From contig JAPKFB010000054.1 of NCBI GenBank assembly GCA_028821775.1, positions 1 through 34,590 on the forward strand: a stretch of 34,590 nt of DNA, read 5' to 3'. Shown piece after piece: positions 22,291 through 31,364 of this stretch (position 1 is its first letter; each line of letters starts with the position of its first letter). Under the pieces are notes generated by a model, which worked only from the letters and a program-made list of their open reading frames with translations, had not been told where the DNA came from and ran no database searches. The translations under genes were made by a program, and so were the position numbers. Source of the stretch: Roseibacillus sp. GTDB taxonomy: Bacteria; Verrucomicrobiota; Verrucomicrobiia; Verrucomicrobiales; Akkermansiaceae.

Positions 22291-24960
22291 TTACGGATTG
22301 AGCGGAAGAGAGGGACGGAGTTGTTGCTTCGTGGATTCGGTGGGCGTCATGCGAACAAGATCGCTGGTGACGAGGGCCTTGATCAAGGCGGGCCAAGTGC
22401 CGCCGTTCTTTCGTGCAGCCTTGTGAATTTTGAGCACTGCAGGGGCATCCGTGGACCCAAGGGGCCGCCCGATTGAGAATTGAATCACCTTCCAGGTGAG
22501 GGATTCGTGAACACGCTTGCTTTTGGCAAGCAAGTCCATGAGCTCGCCGGTGTTCTGGAAGGGAGTCGGGTTGGCCTCCCCGGGGAAGAGGATTTCGCCG
22601 TCCTCGCGCAGGGTGTTTCCGTGATGATCCTTTTCGAAGTAGGTCCCCAGGCCGTCGTACTTTTCGAGGCCAAAGGCAAGCGGTTCAAACTTGATATGAC
22701 AGCCACCGCAGGAGCGATCTGCGATGCGTTTTTGGGCGGCTCCGCGATGTGAGAGTCCCGGTCGCGGAGGGACGGGGGTGGTGTCCACTCCGGCGGGCGG
22801 ATCCTTCACCACGCCGCGCAGAAGATTATGCATGACGAAGAGTCCACGGGTGACCATGGAGGCGTCGTCCCCGCCCATGGTGAGGACGCTGCCGTGAGTA
22901 AGGAGGCCCCCGCGGGCGGGATTGGTCGTGAGGTCGTGGCGTTCTGCGCGCTGAGGTCCACCCTGTGTGCGCTGGGGGGGGCGACCCCGGTAGTGATTGG
23001 CGAGTCGCGGGGTGAGAAAGGTGACCTGGGCATTGAGAAGGTCTCCGAGAGGACGCTCCTGGGTCCACACCACCTCCTTGAAATAGCTGACGGTCTCGGT
23101 GCGCATGTCCTCTGCGATTTGCGCCTTCCAGTTCGGGAACCGTTCTGGTGAGGGCCGCATGTTGGGGAGGCGGCCAAGGTTGAGCCACTGAGTGATGAAC
23201 CCGACCGAGCGCTCGATCGTCCGAGGATCCTTGAGCATGCGGGCGGCTTGCAATTCGATTTGGGCGAGGTTGGATAGGTTGCCCTCCCTGGCGGCGCGCA
23301 TGAGTTCCTTGTCAGGGGAGGCCCCCCAGATGATGTAGCTCATGCGGGTGGCCAGTTCGTAGGAGTCGATGGGCCAGGAGGACCCGTCGCCGCGCTGGTT
23401 CTCGATGCGATAGATGAAGCGCGGGGACTGGAGCATGGCTTGGATCATGTAGCCGACGGCTTCCTTGAAGCTGCCACTGACACTGGCCACCGAGGTGGAG
23501 ATGCCGCGGTAGGCGATGATTTCGCGGGCCTCAAGCGGACCGCGCAGGATCCACGTGCCCATCGGCTTCAGGAGGGCTTCCATGTCCTTGTCGGTGAAGC
23601 GGTGATTACGGGCAAACTGGCGCGCGAATATTTCCGGATCCATGCGGCTCACGATGATCTCAGCAAGGCGGGCGTAGGCGTCGATGTGCTTGAGATCGAC
23701 ACTCAGATTATAGGCGGTGTTGGTGAAGCCATCCGCGCGCAGATCGGGGGGAAGGATTTGTCGCGCTTCCGCTGCGATATCGACTCCGACGGTGGCCTTT
23801 ACGGTTGCGATGTATTCTTCCACGGTGTGCCGCTGGACCCATCGCTGGTCGCTGCCGCCGCCACTATGAACATAGTTGGCGGGATCGATTTCCTCGAGGC
23901 TCCAGATGGCGCCGTCCTCGATCCATTTCTTGAGGTCCGCCTTCTGCTGCATGCCGAGCGGATCATTGTCCTCGGGCATCTCGTCGTTGAAGACGACATC
24001 CCAAAGGAGGCTCTGGTCGAGATTGCCCGGCACGATGGGAGTGCCGTTTTCGAGGGCGGCAAAGGCGGTGGCTTTGCGGGTGAGGTCGAGCTTTCCCTTG
24101 TGGGTGGAGGCGTCGTGGCACTCGACGCAGTGATTGGCGAGGATGGGGGCAATCCTGGTTTCGAAGTGCACGACCTTGGGATCGGGTTCTTCGCGGGCCA
24201 CCAATCCGGAGGCCGCTCCTGCACCGGCCTTGAAATTGGCCGCGACCTCGGCGCTGGAGAGATCGCGACTGTAGATGGCGACGAGGTAGAGGGTGCCCTT
24301 CCATGGACGAATGCCTTCCACTTCGTTGCCCAGGACGAGGAGGGAGGAGGAATCCCAGTTTGAGGTGTCGCCGGGAACGTCCTTTTCCGCGGCCGGTCTG
24401 CCGTTGAGGTGGATCCGGGTTTTGCCAGATCGCTCGCGGGTATACACGACGTGAGTGAGTTCTGTGCTCAGGCTGCGGTCCTTGGTGGCCAAAGACGGGA
24501 TGCCATTGGTGCTGGTCTTGGTCGAGCGGAAGCGGACATCGTAATGATCGCCGTCCTGGCCCAGGGTGACGTTGCGATGGCCGCTGTTGCGGGAAAGAGT
24601 GACCAGCCGCGCGGGCCCGGCTTGCTCCGTATGGGCTGGTTTGATCCAGGCCTCGAGCGTGATCTCACCCGAGCGCTTGATTGCTTCGGTGAGACGTTTG
24701 GCCGGCTTTTTGGAAGAGACACTCGTCTTCCCTCGAAGCTCCAGAGCCCCCTTGGAACGGAGCACGCCCTTCGGCTCGGTGATCTGAAGATCGATTGGTT
24801 GGCCCGCTCCGGAGCGATCCCTGACGATGTTGCCGCTCGAGGAGTCGAAGTCGTAGAGGACCACCAAGCCATTGGTGACCCGTTGGGCTGCGAGGGGAGA
24901 GAGGAGAGCAAGACTTGCCAGTGAAGCGCGCCAGATGGGGGAGGGGGCGATTCTCATCAT
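22291..24960 (-). CDS. LamG, planctomycete cytochrome, DUF1587/1592/1588/1585 exported protein
   Basis: The 889-residue product has a signal peptide (about 1-24). A LamG/concanavalin-like domain spans about 30-235 (ITLEAWIKPAH, THVVYTRERSGKTRIHLNGRP, LYLVAIYSRDLSSAEVAANF). A PSCyt1 cytochrome follows with CVECH near residue 277 and the typical NDEMPEDNDPLGMQQKADLKK stretch. Next come DUF1587 (about 365-440), DUF1592 (about 500-630, MSYIIWGASPDKELM, RTETVSYFKEVVW), DUF1588 with GGLLTHGSVLTM and a second CxxCH (CGGCH, about 745-749), and DUF1585 at the end. Both CxxCH motifs suggest c-type haem attachment after export. It is the middle gene of a three-gene minus-strand run. Confidence 0.93.
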   Translation of the reverse strand: MMRIAPSPIWRASLASLALLSPLAAQRVTNGLVVLYDFDSSSGNIVRDRSGAGQPIDLQITEPKGVLRSKGALELRGKTSVSSKKPAKRLTEAIKRSGEITLEAWIKPAHTEQAGPARLVTLSRNSGHRNVTLGQDGDHYDVRFRSTKTSTNGIPSLATKDRSLSTELTHVVYTRERSGKTRIHLNGRPAAEKDVPGDTSNWDSSSLLVLGNEVEGIRPWKGTLYLVAIYSRDLSSAEVAANFKAGAGAASGLVAREEPDPKVVHFETRIAPILANHCVECHDASTHKGKLDLTRKATAFAALENGTPIVPGNLDQSLLWDVVFNDEMPEDNDPLGMQQKADLKKWIEDGAIWSLEEIDPANYVHSGGGSDQRWVQRHTVEEYIATVKATVGVDIAAEARQILPPDLRADGFTNTAYNLSVDLKHIDAYARLAEIIVSRMDPEIFARQFARNHRFTDKDMEALLKPMGTWILRGPLEAREIIAYRGISTSVASVSGSFKEAVGYMIQAMLQSPRFIYRIENQRGDGSSWPIDSYELATRMSYIIWGASPDKELMRAAREGNLSNLAQIELQAARMLKDPRTIERSVGFITQWLNLGRLPNMRPSPERFPNWKAQIAEDMRTETVSYFKEVVWTQERPLGDLLNAQVTFLTPRLANHYRGRPPQRTQGGPQRAERHDLTTNPARGGLLTHGSVLTMGGDDASMVTRGLFVMHNLLRGVVKDPPAGVDTTPVPPRPGLSHRGAAQKRIADRSCGGCHIKFEPLAFGLEKYDGLGTYFEKDHHGNTLREDGEILFPGEANPTPFQNTGELMDLLAKSKRVHESLTWKVIQFSIGRPLGSTDAPAVLKIHKAARKNGGTWPALIKALVTSDLVRMTPTESTKQQLRPSLPLNP

Positions 24961-25014
24961 TACCCGGTTACGAACGGAGGAAGCGCAGGTTTGCAGGCAT
25001 CAGGTCTTGTTCCG

Positions 25015-25908
25015 CTACGGCTTGAAATCTGAGAGATCGTAGGCGGTGACGCGGTTCTCGAGCATGCGGGGCAAGATGAGGAGTTTCTTCTCGGGAAGGT
25101 AGCAAAGATCGGCGGTGCCTTTGGGGAGGTTGAGGATGGAAGTGACCGCGCCCTTGGCGGTGATGTGAAAGAGCGAGCCGGCACTCCAGTCGGTGACGAA
25201 GAAGCCGCCCCGACCGTCGAGTTCGAGACCATCGAGATTCCCGGTGGGCACGCGGGTGATGGCCCTGAGTTTCCTGGTGCGCAGGTTGTAGGAGAGCAGG
25301 CGCCCGGGCGTGCTCACTTCAAAGGAGTCGGTGAGATTCTTTCCCCAACCTGCGATGAAGAGGGTGTTGCCCGAGACCAGGAGGCCGTTGGGGCTGTCAA
25401 GCTGTTGACCGGTGGCAAGCTTGGAGATCCGATTTCCCCGCATTTGATAGATGGTGCTCGCGGGCATGTCGGAGACGTAGATGATGCCTGTGGGACCAGC
25501 GGCCACGTCGTTGAGAAACTTGGCGCCTGCGATGTTGAAGATGCGGTGAGTGTTGCTGCTCGCGATGTTGATGCCGACCAGGCGATCGATGTCGGAAACC
25601 CAGAGGATGCCTTGATGACTGCGCATTCCCTTCGGGGCGTGCAAGCCGCTGAACCACCGATCCTTGACAACGGTGCCGTCCAGCTTGAGGACGCTGATCC
25701 AACCGTCGCTATCTTTGGCCTTTCCTCCGCCTTCGCCGATCTGCGAAATGAAGAGGTGGCCGGTCTGGGCGTCGTAGTAGGCGCTTTCGGGTGCCTTGAC
25801 TCCTTCCGTCAGTTCCCAGGCAATTCTGAGTTTGCCTTGGGCGACCACGGGGAGGGTGGCGGCTAGGAGTGCGGATCCGATCACGGTGAGGAAGAGGTGT
25901 GTCTTCAT
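25015..25908 (-). CDS. Exported SMP-30/NHL-type six-bladed propeller protein
   Basis: The 297-residue product has a signal peptide (residues 1-23, FLTVIGSALLAATLPVVAQG). Its body is a repeating pattern of short strands with aromatic/Asp turns: GHLFISQIGEGGG, GILWVSDIDRLVGI, GIIYVSDMPASTIYQM, SPNGLLVSGNTLFIAGW, NLDGLELDGRGGFFVTDW, ADLCYLPEKKLLILPRM. This is the SMP-30/gluconolactonase-type beta-propeller, in which Asn and Asp residues at the blade centre hold a metal. A sugar-lactonase role is possible but the catalytic residues cannot be assigned by eye. It is the first gene of the minus-strand run, 54 bases before the LamG-cytochrome gene, and divergent from the 982-residue protein gene. Confidence 0.85.
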   Translation of the reverse strand: MKTHLFLTVIGSALLAATLPVVAQGKLRIAWELTEGVKAPESAYYDAQTGHLFISQIGEGGGKAKDSDGWISVLKLDGTVVKDRWFSGLHAPKGMRSHQGILWVSDIDRLVGINIASSNTHRIFNIAGAKFLNDVAAGPTGIIYVSDMPASTIYQMRGNRISKLATGQQLDSPNGLLVSGNTLFIAGWGKNLTDSFEVSTPGRLLSYNLRTRKLRAITRVPTGNLDGLELDGRGGFFVTDWSAGSLFHITAKGAVTSILNLPKGTADLCYLPEKKLLILPRMLENRVTAYDLSDFKP

Positions 25909-26092
25909 GGGTCGACAATTTAGATCCGAGTTCCAGATGTGCCCAGCGGAAATAAGACGGCGAGGAGGGAAGATTAACGCAGATGGGTTTATATTATTGT
26001 CGGAGAGGGCATCGCTCCCCCCGGGGAGGTCCCTTCAAGATGCCGGGGAAGCCGCCTTGACGAGCCCCCTTCGATCGCGCGAGGCTGGCGGC
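25909..26092. promoter_or_regulatory. Divergent promoter region
   Basis: These 184 bases lie between two divergent exported-protein genes and must carry promoters for both. The most AT-rich point is TTTATATTATTG at about 25988-25999. I cannot assign a matched -35 box. The preceding TTAACGCAGATGG resembles the CGCAGATG short repeats of environmental genomes. A GC-rich imperfect palindrome (CTCCCCCCGGGGAGG) at about 26012-26026 is also a possible binding site. Confidence 0.4.
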
Positions 26093-29041
26093 ATGACAGC
26101 ACGTTTGCCTCGTCTCGCCCTGATTGTTTCCCTCGCGTCGGTTTGCGCAACGCACGCCGAACCGCCGAAGGAAGCGGCCTTCAAGTATCTCTCTCCGGAG
26201 GAGGCGATCGCCAAGATGAAGCACCCGGAGGGATTCAAGGTGAATGCCTTTGCGGCCGAGCCCGGATGTCAGCAACCGTTTGCCTTCACCTTCGATGAGC
26301 GGGGCCGGGTGTGGATGTGTGAGAATCTGAACTACGAAACGCGAGGATCGGACCTCTACAAGCTCGGACCGCAGGGTCGCATCGTGATTCTGACGGACAC
26401 CGATGGCGATGGGAAGATGGACGAGCGGAAGGTCTTCCTGGACAAGATCATGTTTCCGACCGGAATCGCGCTGGGTCATGGAGGGGTCTATGTTGGTTCG
26501 CCCCCCAACCTCCTTTTCATTCCTGATCGCAATCGCGACGACGTTCCCGACGGAGAGCCCATCGTGAAGCTGGACGGCTTCGGGCGACAGGACCGGCACG
26601 AGACCTTGAACAGCTTTCTCTGGGGCCCGGACGGGTGGCTCTATGGTACCCACGGGGTCTTCACCCACTCCAAGGTGGGTCGTCCGGGGACTCCCGATGA
26701 TCAGCGGGTGGGGCTCAATGCGGGAGTGTGGCGCTACCATCCCCTGAACGAAAAATTTGAAGTCTTTGCCTGGGGCACGAGCAATCCGTGGGGGCTCGAT
26801 TTTGATGAGAATGGACAATCCTTTGTGACCGCCTGTGTGATTCCGCACCTCTTTCACATGATCCAGGGGGGACGCTATCACCGTCAGGGTGGGAAGCATT
26901 TCAATCCCTACATTTATGACGACATCAAGACGATTGCGGATCACCGTCATGCTTCGGCGCACGGCGGGGCGCGGTTCTACCTCGCGGACCAGTTTCCGGA
27001 GAAGTATCGCGGCAAGCTCTTCATGTGTAACATCCACCTGCATGGAGTGCTCACCGATGAGCTCGAGCGCAAGGGCTCCGGCTACACCGCAAAGCACGGC
27101 GAGGAGTTTTGCATGTCCAACGATCCGCAGTGGCTCGGGTTCAACATGGAGCTCGGACCCGATGGTTCAATTTACGCGATCGACTGGCACGATTCCGACA
27201 TTTGTGGACGCAAGGTCCTGCATCGGAAGACCGGTCGCCTCTGGCGCATCAGTTATGGGGACGTGAAGTATCCGGTCGGCATGGACCTGACCAAGCTTCC
27301 CGATTTCAAGTTGGTGGCGATGCACCTCAATGCCAACGAATGGTATGTGCGCCAGGCGCGCCGCCTCCTGCAGGAGCGTGCCTTGGCGGGGCGGCTTTTG
27401 CCCGCAACCTTGGCGGGTTTGCGCAAGATTCTCGATCAGGACCCCAAGGTGGCCAACCGTCTGCGTGCGCTCTGGACCCTGCAGCTGGTGGGTGGTCTCG
27501 GAGACGTGATGTTGGCACCTCTGCTCAGCGACAAGGAAGAATACATCCGCGGGTGGGCGATCCAGTTGATCGCAGAAGACAAGCGGGTGCCCGATGCGGT
27601 TCTGCAGACTTGGGCGGTGATGGCGAAGGAGGATCCCTCGGCCGCAGTTCGTCTCTTCCTGGCCTCGGCCATGCAGCGCCTGGAGCCTGCCAGGCGGGGG
27701 GATGTCCTGGAGGCCCTCGTGGCGCATGAGGAAGACAAGGATGATCACAACCTTCCGCTCCTGATCTGGTATGCTCTCGAGCCGCTGGTGGTGGCGGAAA
27801 AGGAGCAGGCCGCGAAGATCGAAGCGGCGTGCAAGATGGACAAGGTGAAGGGATTCATCGCCCGCCGGCGCAAGGCGGCCGGCAAGACTGCGCAGGTGGT
27901 CCCCTCGAAGCCGAAAGGAGTGAAGGCAATGCCTGCCAAGTCGGTGTCGGATGAGGGACTGGCCCTTCACCTCAAGGCAGAGGAGATTGCCGAGGGGGCG
28001 AAGTGGGGAACGGCGAGGCAGAACTCGACCCAGTGCCAACCGACCGTGGTGACCTCACTGGGTGGACGTCGCGCCTTCAAATTCGATGGCACCGATGATT
28101 GTCTGGTCATCCCCCATCGCGCGGATCTCAGCTTTGCGAAGAAGGACTCCTATTCCCTCGCGGCGTGGATTTACGTGACCGAGACCTCTAGCGACTGGAC
28201 TGCGCTCATCAACAAGTCGCGCGCGACCAGGCCCTGGTATGGAATCTGGATCAATCCTGCGGGCCGCTGGCTCATGGGTGGAACCAAGACCAATGTGGTT
28301 GGTGTGGACGCTACGAAGGGCTGGCACCACGTGTGCGTGACCCAGAGCAGGAGCGAGCGGTTCCTCTTTGTCGATGGGCATCTCTCGGGCTATCGCGCGG
28401 GTGCGGTGGCCTCGGACGGGAGTGGTGATTTGTGGATCGGGGGAGCGCCGACGGTGAAGGAATTCTTTCGGGGCGGGATCAACGACGTGCGGATTTATGA
28501 GCGTGCCTTGAGCGCGGCTGAAGTGTCCCATCTCTCGGACAAGCCGGCGGGGCTCGCCAGCAAGGGGGCGCGGGCGGAAGAGCGCACGCCTGAATTGTTC
28601 GCGCACTATCGCGCGGTGCTCTCCACCGAGAACCTGAGGCAGGCAAATCTCACTCATGGCCGTGCGGTCTTCAACAAGAGCTGTGGGCAGTGCCACATGG
28701 TGAAGGGGGAAGGCGGAAGAGCCGGGCCGGGCCTGAGTGCCCATGATCTCGGCAACCTCGAATATCTCCTGCCGCACGTTCTTCATCCCGACGGCGAGAT
28801 CGACGACAAGTATCGCTACTACAAGTTCGAGCTGAAGGACGAGCGGGTGGTGCTGGGGGTGATTGCGGAGGAGTCGAAGGACACCTACACCTTGGATTCC
28901 AATGCGGGACGCTTCGAGTTGGAGAAGAACACCATCGCGTATCGTGATGTCTTGCCCTACTCGCTGATGCCGGATGCGGTGTTCCAGACCATGACTGACA
29001 CCGATGTGCGGGACCTGGTGGCGTTTCTCAGGGAGGAGTAG
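26093..29041 (+). CDS. PVC-type propeller/HEAT/LamG/c-type cytochrome exported protein
   Basis: From ATG 26093 the product is 982 residues with a signal peptide (about 1-23). The frame is open upstream to 25796, but only the 26093 start gives a leader. Residues about 30-400 form a membrane-bound-dehydrogenase-like beta-propeller (HPEGFKVNAFAAEP, FDERGRVWMCENLNYE, DTDGDGKMDERKVF, GPDGWLYGTHGVF). HEAT-like helices occupy about 405-600. A LamG domain lies at about 621-816 (YSLAAWIYVTETSSDW, WHHVCVTQSRSERFLFVDG). The C-terminal haem-binding domain (about 855-982) has CGQCH near 864-868 and RDVLPYSLMP. The order matches the TIGR02604 plus TIGR02603 architecture of PVC genomes, with an added LamG. 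It probably acts on carbohydrate outside the cytoplasm. Confidence 0.93.
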   Translation: MTARLPRLALIVSLASVCATHAEPPKEAAFKYLSPEEAIAKMKHPEGFKVNAFAAEPGCQQPFAFTFDERGRVWMCENLNYETRGSDLYKLGPQGRIVILTDTDGDGKMDERKVFLDKIMFPTGIALGHGGVYVGSPPNLLFIPDRNRDDVPDGEPIVKLDGFGRQDRHETLNSFLWGPDGWLYGTHGVFTHSKVGRPGTPDDQRVGLNAGVWRYHPLNEKFEVFAWGTSNPWGLDFDENGQSFVTACVIPHLFHMIQGGRYHRQGGKHFNPYIYDDIKTIADHRHASAHGGARFYLADQFPEKYRGKLFMCNIHLHGVLTDELERKGSGYTAKHGEEFCMSNDPQWLGFNMELGPDGSIYAIDWHDSDICGRKVLHRKTGRLWRISYGDVKYPVGMDLTKLPDFKLVAMHLNANEWYVRQARRLLQERALAGRLLPATLAGLRKILDQDPKVANRLRALWTLQLVGGLGDVMLAPLLSDKEEYIRGWAIQLIAEDKRVPDAVLQTWAVMAKEDPSAAVRLFLASAMQRLEPARRGDVLEALVAHEEDKDDHNLPLLIWYALEPLVVAEKEQAAKIEAACKMDKVKGFIARRRKAAGKTAQVVPSKPKGVKAMPAKSVSDEGLALHLKAEEIAEGAKWGTARQNSTQCQPTVVTSLGGRRAFKFDGTDDCLVIPHRADLSFAKKDSYSLAAWIYVTETSSDWTALINKSRATRPWYGIWINPAGRWLMGGTKTNVVGVDATKGWHHVCVTQSRSERFLFVDGHLSGYRAGAVASDGSGDLWIGGAPTVKEFFRGGINDVRIYERALSAAEVSHLSDKPAGLASKGARAEERTPELFAHYRAVLSTENLRQANLTHGRAVFNKSCGQCHMVKGEGGRAGPGLSAHDLGNLEYLLPHVLHPDGEIDDKYRYYKFELKDERVVLGVIAEESKDTYTLDSNAGRFELEKNTIAYRDVLPYSLMPDAVFQTMTDTDVRDLVAFLREE

Positions 29042-29072
29042 GCGATGGAGGGAGAGAGGATCTGAGAGTGCG

Positions 29073-29801
29073 ATGCGACTGCCCTCCATCACTGGCCTCA
29101 TCAAGCGTCGCCTCTTGGTCAATTACCGGGCGGATCCTGAGATCGTCCAGCGGCTTCTGCCGAGTTGCATGCGCCCCAAGGTGGTGGAAGGATATGCCAT
29201 TGGGGGGATCTGTCTGATTCGCCTGGAAGGCATGAAGCCGAAGAAGATGGGCCTGGTGCCGGGTCTCTCCAGCGAAAATGCGGCGCATCGATTTGCGGTT
29301 CTGGTGGAGAGAGATGGCGGCGAGGAGGAGGCGGTCTATGTCCCCCGGCGGGATACGGATTCGGTGCTCACCCACTTGGCAGGAGGCCGGCTCTTTCCAG
29401 GCGAGCAGCACCGGGCAAAATTTATGATTCGTGATCAGGAGGGCGAGATCGACTTTGCGATGGAGTCGCGGGATGGGACGGTCGGGATTCGCGTGCAGGC
29501 GAAGGAGAGCGAGCACTTTCCCAAGAGTTCGCGATTCCCCGATTTGGCGGCCGCGTCCCGATTCTTTGAAACTGGTTCCCGTGGATATTCGGACTGCAAG
29601 CGCCCGGGGCGTTACGACGGCATGGACCTCGCGGTTCATGACTGGGCGGTCTCCGCGTTGGAGGTCAGCGCGGTCTTCTCGAGCTACTTCGAAGATGGGG
29701 AGCGCTTCCCGTCGGGCAGCATCGAGTTTGATCACGCCCTCCTGATGCGGGACCTGCAGCACGAGTGGCACTCTGCGGACACCTTGTCCCCGGAAGCCTG
29801 A
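29073..29801 (+). CDS. DUF2071-like (acetoacetate decarboxylase-fold) protein
   Basis: The 242-residue product starts at ATG 29073, where GGAGGGAGAGAGG lies 14-27 bases upstream; the frame is open further up into the preceding gene. The text RRLLVNYRADPEIVQRLLPSCMRPKVVEGYAIGGICLIRLEGM at the start, then YVPRRDTDSVLTHLAGGRLFPG, match the DUF2071/YqjF group related to acetoacetate decarboxylase. A catalytic lysine cannot be assigned by eye. No signal peptide or membrane helix is seen, so it is cytoplasmic. It lies 31 bases after the large cytochrome gene and could share its transcript. A strong terminator follows 14 bases after the stop. Its function is unknown. Confidence 0.75.
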   Translation: MRLPSITGLIKRRLLVNYRADPEIVQRLLPSCMRPKVVEGYAIGGICLIRLEGMKPKKMGLVPGLSSENAAHRFAVLVERDGGEEEAVYVPRRDTDSVLTHLAGGRLFPGEQHRAKFMIRDQEGEIDFAMESRDGTVGIRVQAKESEHFPKSSRFPDLAAASRFFETGSRGYSDCKRPGRYDGMDLAVHDWAVSALEVSAVFSSYFEDGERFPSGSIEFDHALLMRDLQHEWHSADTLSPEA

Positions 29802-29815
29802 ATTTCCAGAAATCG

Positions 29816-29853
29816 CAATCCCTCCGCCCGAAGGCGGAGGGATTGGATTTTTT
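29816..29853 (+). terminator. Rho-independent terminator
   Basis: CAATCCCTCCGCC (29816-29828) and GGCGGAGGGATTG (29833-29845) pair perfectly over 13 bases around the loop CGAA. Six T follow at 29848-29853. It ends the transcript of the DUF2071 gene and possibly that of the large cytochrome gene before it. Confidence 0.93.
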
Positions 29854-30257
29854 GGGGGCTTTGGGGGGATCTGTTAGAATGGAGGGGGCGTTCGTCCTGA
29901 TCTTGGCCAGCTCCTTCGCGGAACGCGAGGGACTGCCTTCTGAAGGCCCGAACGCGTGAGACCCGGTCGGGCTGAGCGGACTCTTCGACTCGCTCTGCAG
30001 GCCTCCCAACCGGGAGCGGACAGGTTGAATTTCCCAGGAATGGCATAAAATTTGCCTTCGCCTAAGATGTCCCGACAATGTCCGGAGGAGAGATTTTGCC
30101 CCTCCAATAGGTAAAAAACCACGATTTCAGGGGGGTTTCGCCAAAGAGTAAATGTTCGGAGGTGTGAATAGATCGGACTGGCCAATCGGGAGAAGAGGCG
30201 TATGGTCCGCCCGGATCGGCGGCGCTCGCCCTCACGACCGACACCCAAAGCAAGTCC
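29854..30257. other. Gap before the desaturase gene
   Basis: There is no gene I can support here. A 26-codon frame at 29879-29959 has no recognisable content. A possible sigma-70-like pair, TTGAAT at 30025-30030 and TAAAAT at 30046-30051, has a short 15-base spacer and would give a leader of about 200 bases for the desaturase gene. Several A/T runs at about 30045-30150 fit a promoter or cold-responsive leader. Neither is proven. Confidence 0.35.
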
Positions 30258-31364
30258 ATGGCCCATCGTATTCCCTTCCGTCGCGTTGATTGGATCAACA
30301 CTGTCTTCCTCGTTGGCATCATCCTGTTCGCCATATTGGCGGTCCCAGTATACTTGTGGAATCACGGGATCGATTGGTTCATCGGGGGCATGTTCGTCTT
30401 TCTGGTCCTCTCGACTGGTCTGAGTATCACGCTGGGGTATCACCGTCTCTTTTCGCACTTGTCCTTCAAGGCGAAGTGGCCGGTGAAGCTGTTCACCCTC
30501 GTCTTTGGAGCCTGTGCCTTTGAGAACTCGGTGCTCCACTGGGCTTCTGATCATCGCAGACACCACAAGCACGTTGATCACGACAACGATCCCTATGATA
30601 TTTCGCGCGGGTTTTTCTGGGCGCACATGGGTTGGATTTTCTTCAAGATCATTCCACAGACGCCCCTCGACAACGTTCCGGATCTCCGCAAGGACCGCTT
30701 GGTCATGTGGCAACACCGGTGGGACAAGCTCCTTGCTGTGTTTGTGGGTCTCCTTGGTCCGGCCCTTCTTGGTTACCTTTGGAATGGGCCGGTGGGGGCT
30801 TGGGGTGGCTTTCTCATCGCCGGTGTTCTGCGCGTGGTGGTGGTGCAACAGAGCACCTTTTTCATCAACAGCCTCTGTCACACGATCGGCACCCAGCCCT
30901 ATTCCAGCAAGTGCAGCGCTCGTGACAGCATGCTCATGGCCTTCCTGACCTTTGGTGAGGGCTACCACAACTTTCACCATGAGTTCCAACACGACTATCG
31001 CAATGGTGTGAAGGCGTGGAACTTTGATCCCACCAAGTGGATGATCTGGCTGCTTTCCAAAGTGGGATTGACCTCTGACTTTCGCACCGTTTCCCCGAGC
31101 CGCATTCTCTTGGCTGAGATCGCGGAAGCACGGCGCACCGCGGACATGCGTCTGGCCTCGATCGACGCGTTAAGCATCACGGTTTGCGAGCGGGCCCGGG
31201 GGGCCGTAGATGATCTGCAGGAAAAACTGGCGACCGCCTACCACGAGCTTGAAAAGTCGATCGCTGAGAAGGCCGAAACCTCGCGGCACATGATCGACTG
31301 CTGGCGCAAGGACATGCGCGAGCTCTTGGACAGCTTGGCGAATTTGAAGCCGCTGCCGGCCTGA
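30258..31364 (+). CDS. Membrane acyl-CoA (delta-9 type) fatty-acid desaturase with coiled-coil tail
   Basis: The 368-residue integral membrane di-iron enzyme should introduce a cis double bond into fatty acyl chains. All three histidine boxes are intact: HRLFSH at 62-67, HRRHH at 99-103 and HNFHH at 237-241. Hydrophobic segments lie at about 13-34, 42-60, 77-93 and 155-200. The text GACAFENSVLHWASDHR, HNDNDPYD-like DNDPYD and GEGYHNFHHEF matches stearoyl-CoA 9-desaturases of bacteria. Residues about 285-368 are not part of the catalytic unit. They are helical, highly charged and contain heptad-like spacing (LLAEIAEARRTADMRLASID, VDDLQEKLATAYHELEKSIAEKAE), suggesting a cytoplasmic coiled coil or oligomerisation tail. 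The gene stands alone. Confidence 0.94.
   Translation: MAHRIPFRRVDWINTVFLVGIILFAILAVPVYLWNHGIDWFIGGMFVFLVLSTGLSITLGYHRLFSHLSFKAKWPVKLFTLVFGACAFENSVLHWASDHRRHHKHVDHDNDPYDISRGFFWAHMGWIFFKIIPQTPLDNVPDLRKDRLVMWQHRWDKLLAVFVGLLGPALLGYLWNGPVGAWGGFLIAGVLRVVVVQQSTFFINSLCHTIGTQPYSSKCSARDSMLMAFLTFGEGYHNFHHEFQHDYRNGVKAWNFDPTKWMIWLLSKVGLTSDFRTVSPSRILLAEIAEARRTADMRLASIDALSITVCERARGAVDDLQEKLATAYHELEKSIAEKAETSRHMIDCWRKDMRELLDSLANLKPLPA

Noticed and set aside
30062..30992. Minus-strand frames upstream of and across the desaturase gene
   Set aside because: They overlap the intact desaturase with its three His boxes, and their translation has no domain or good start.
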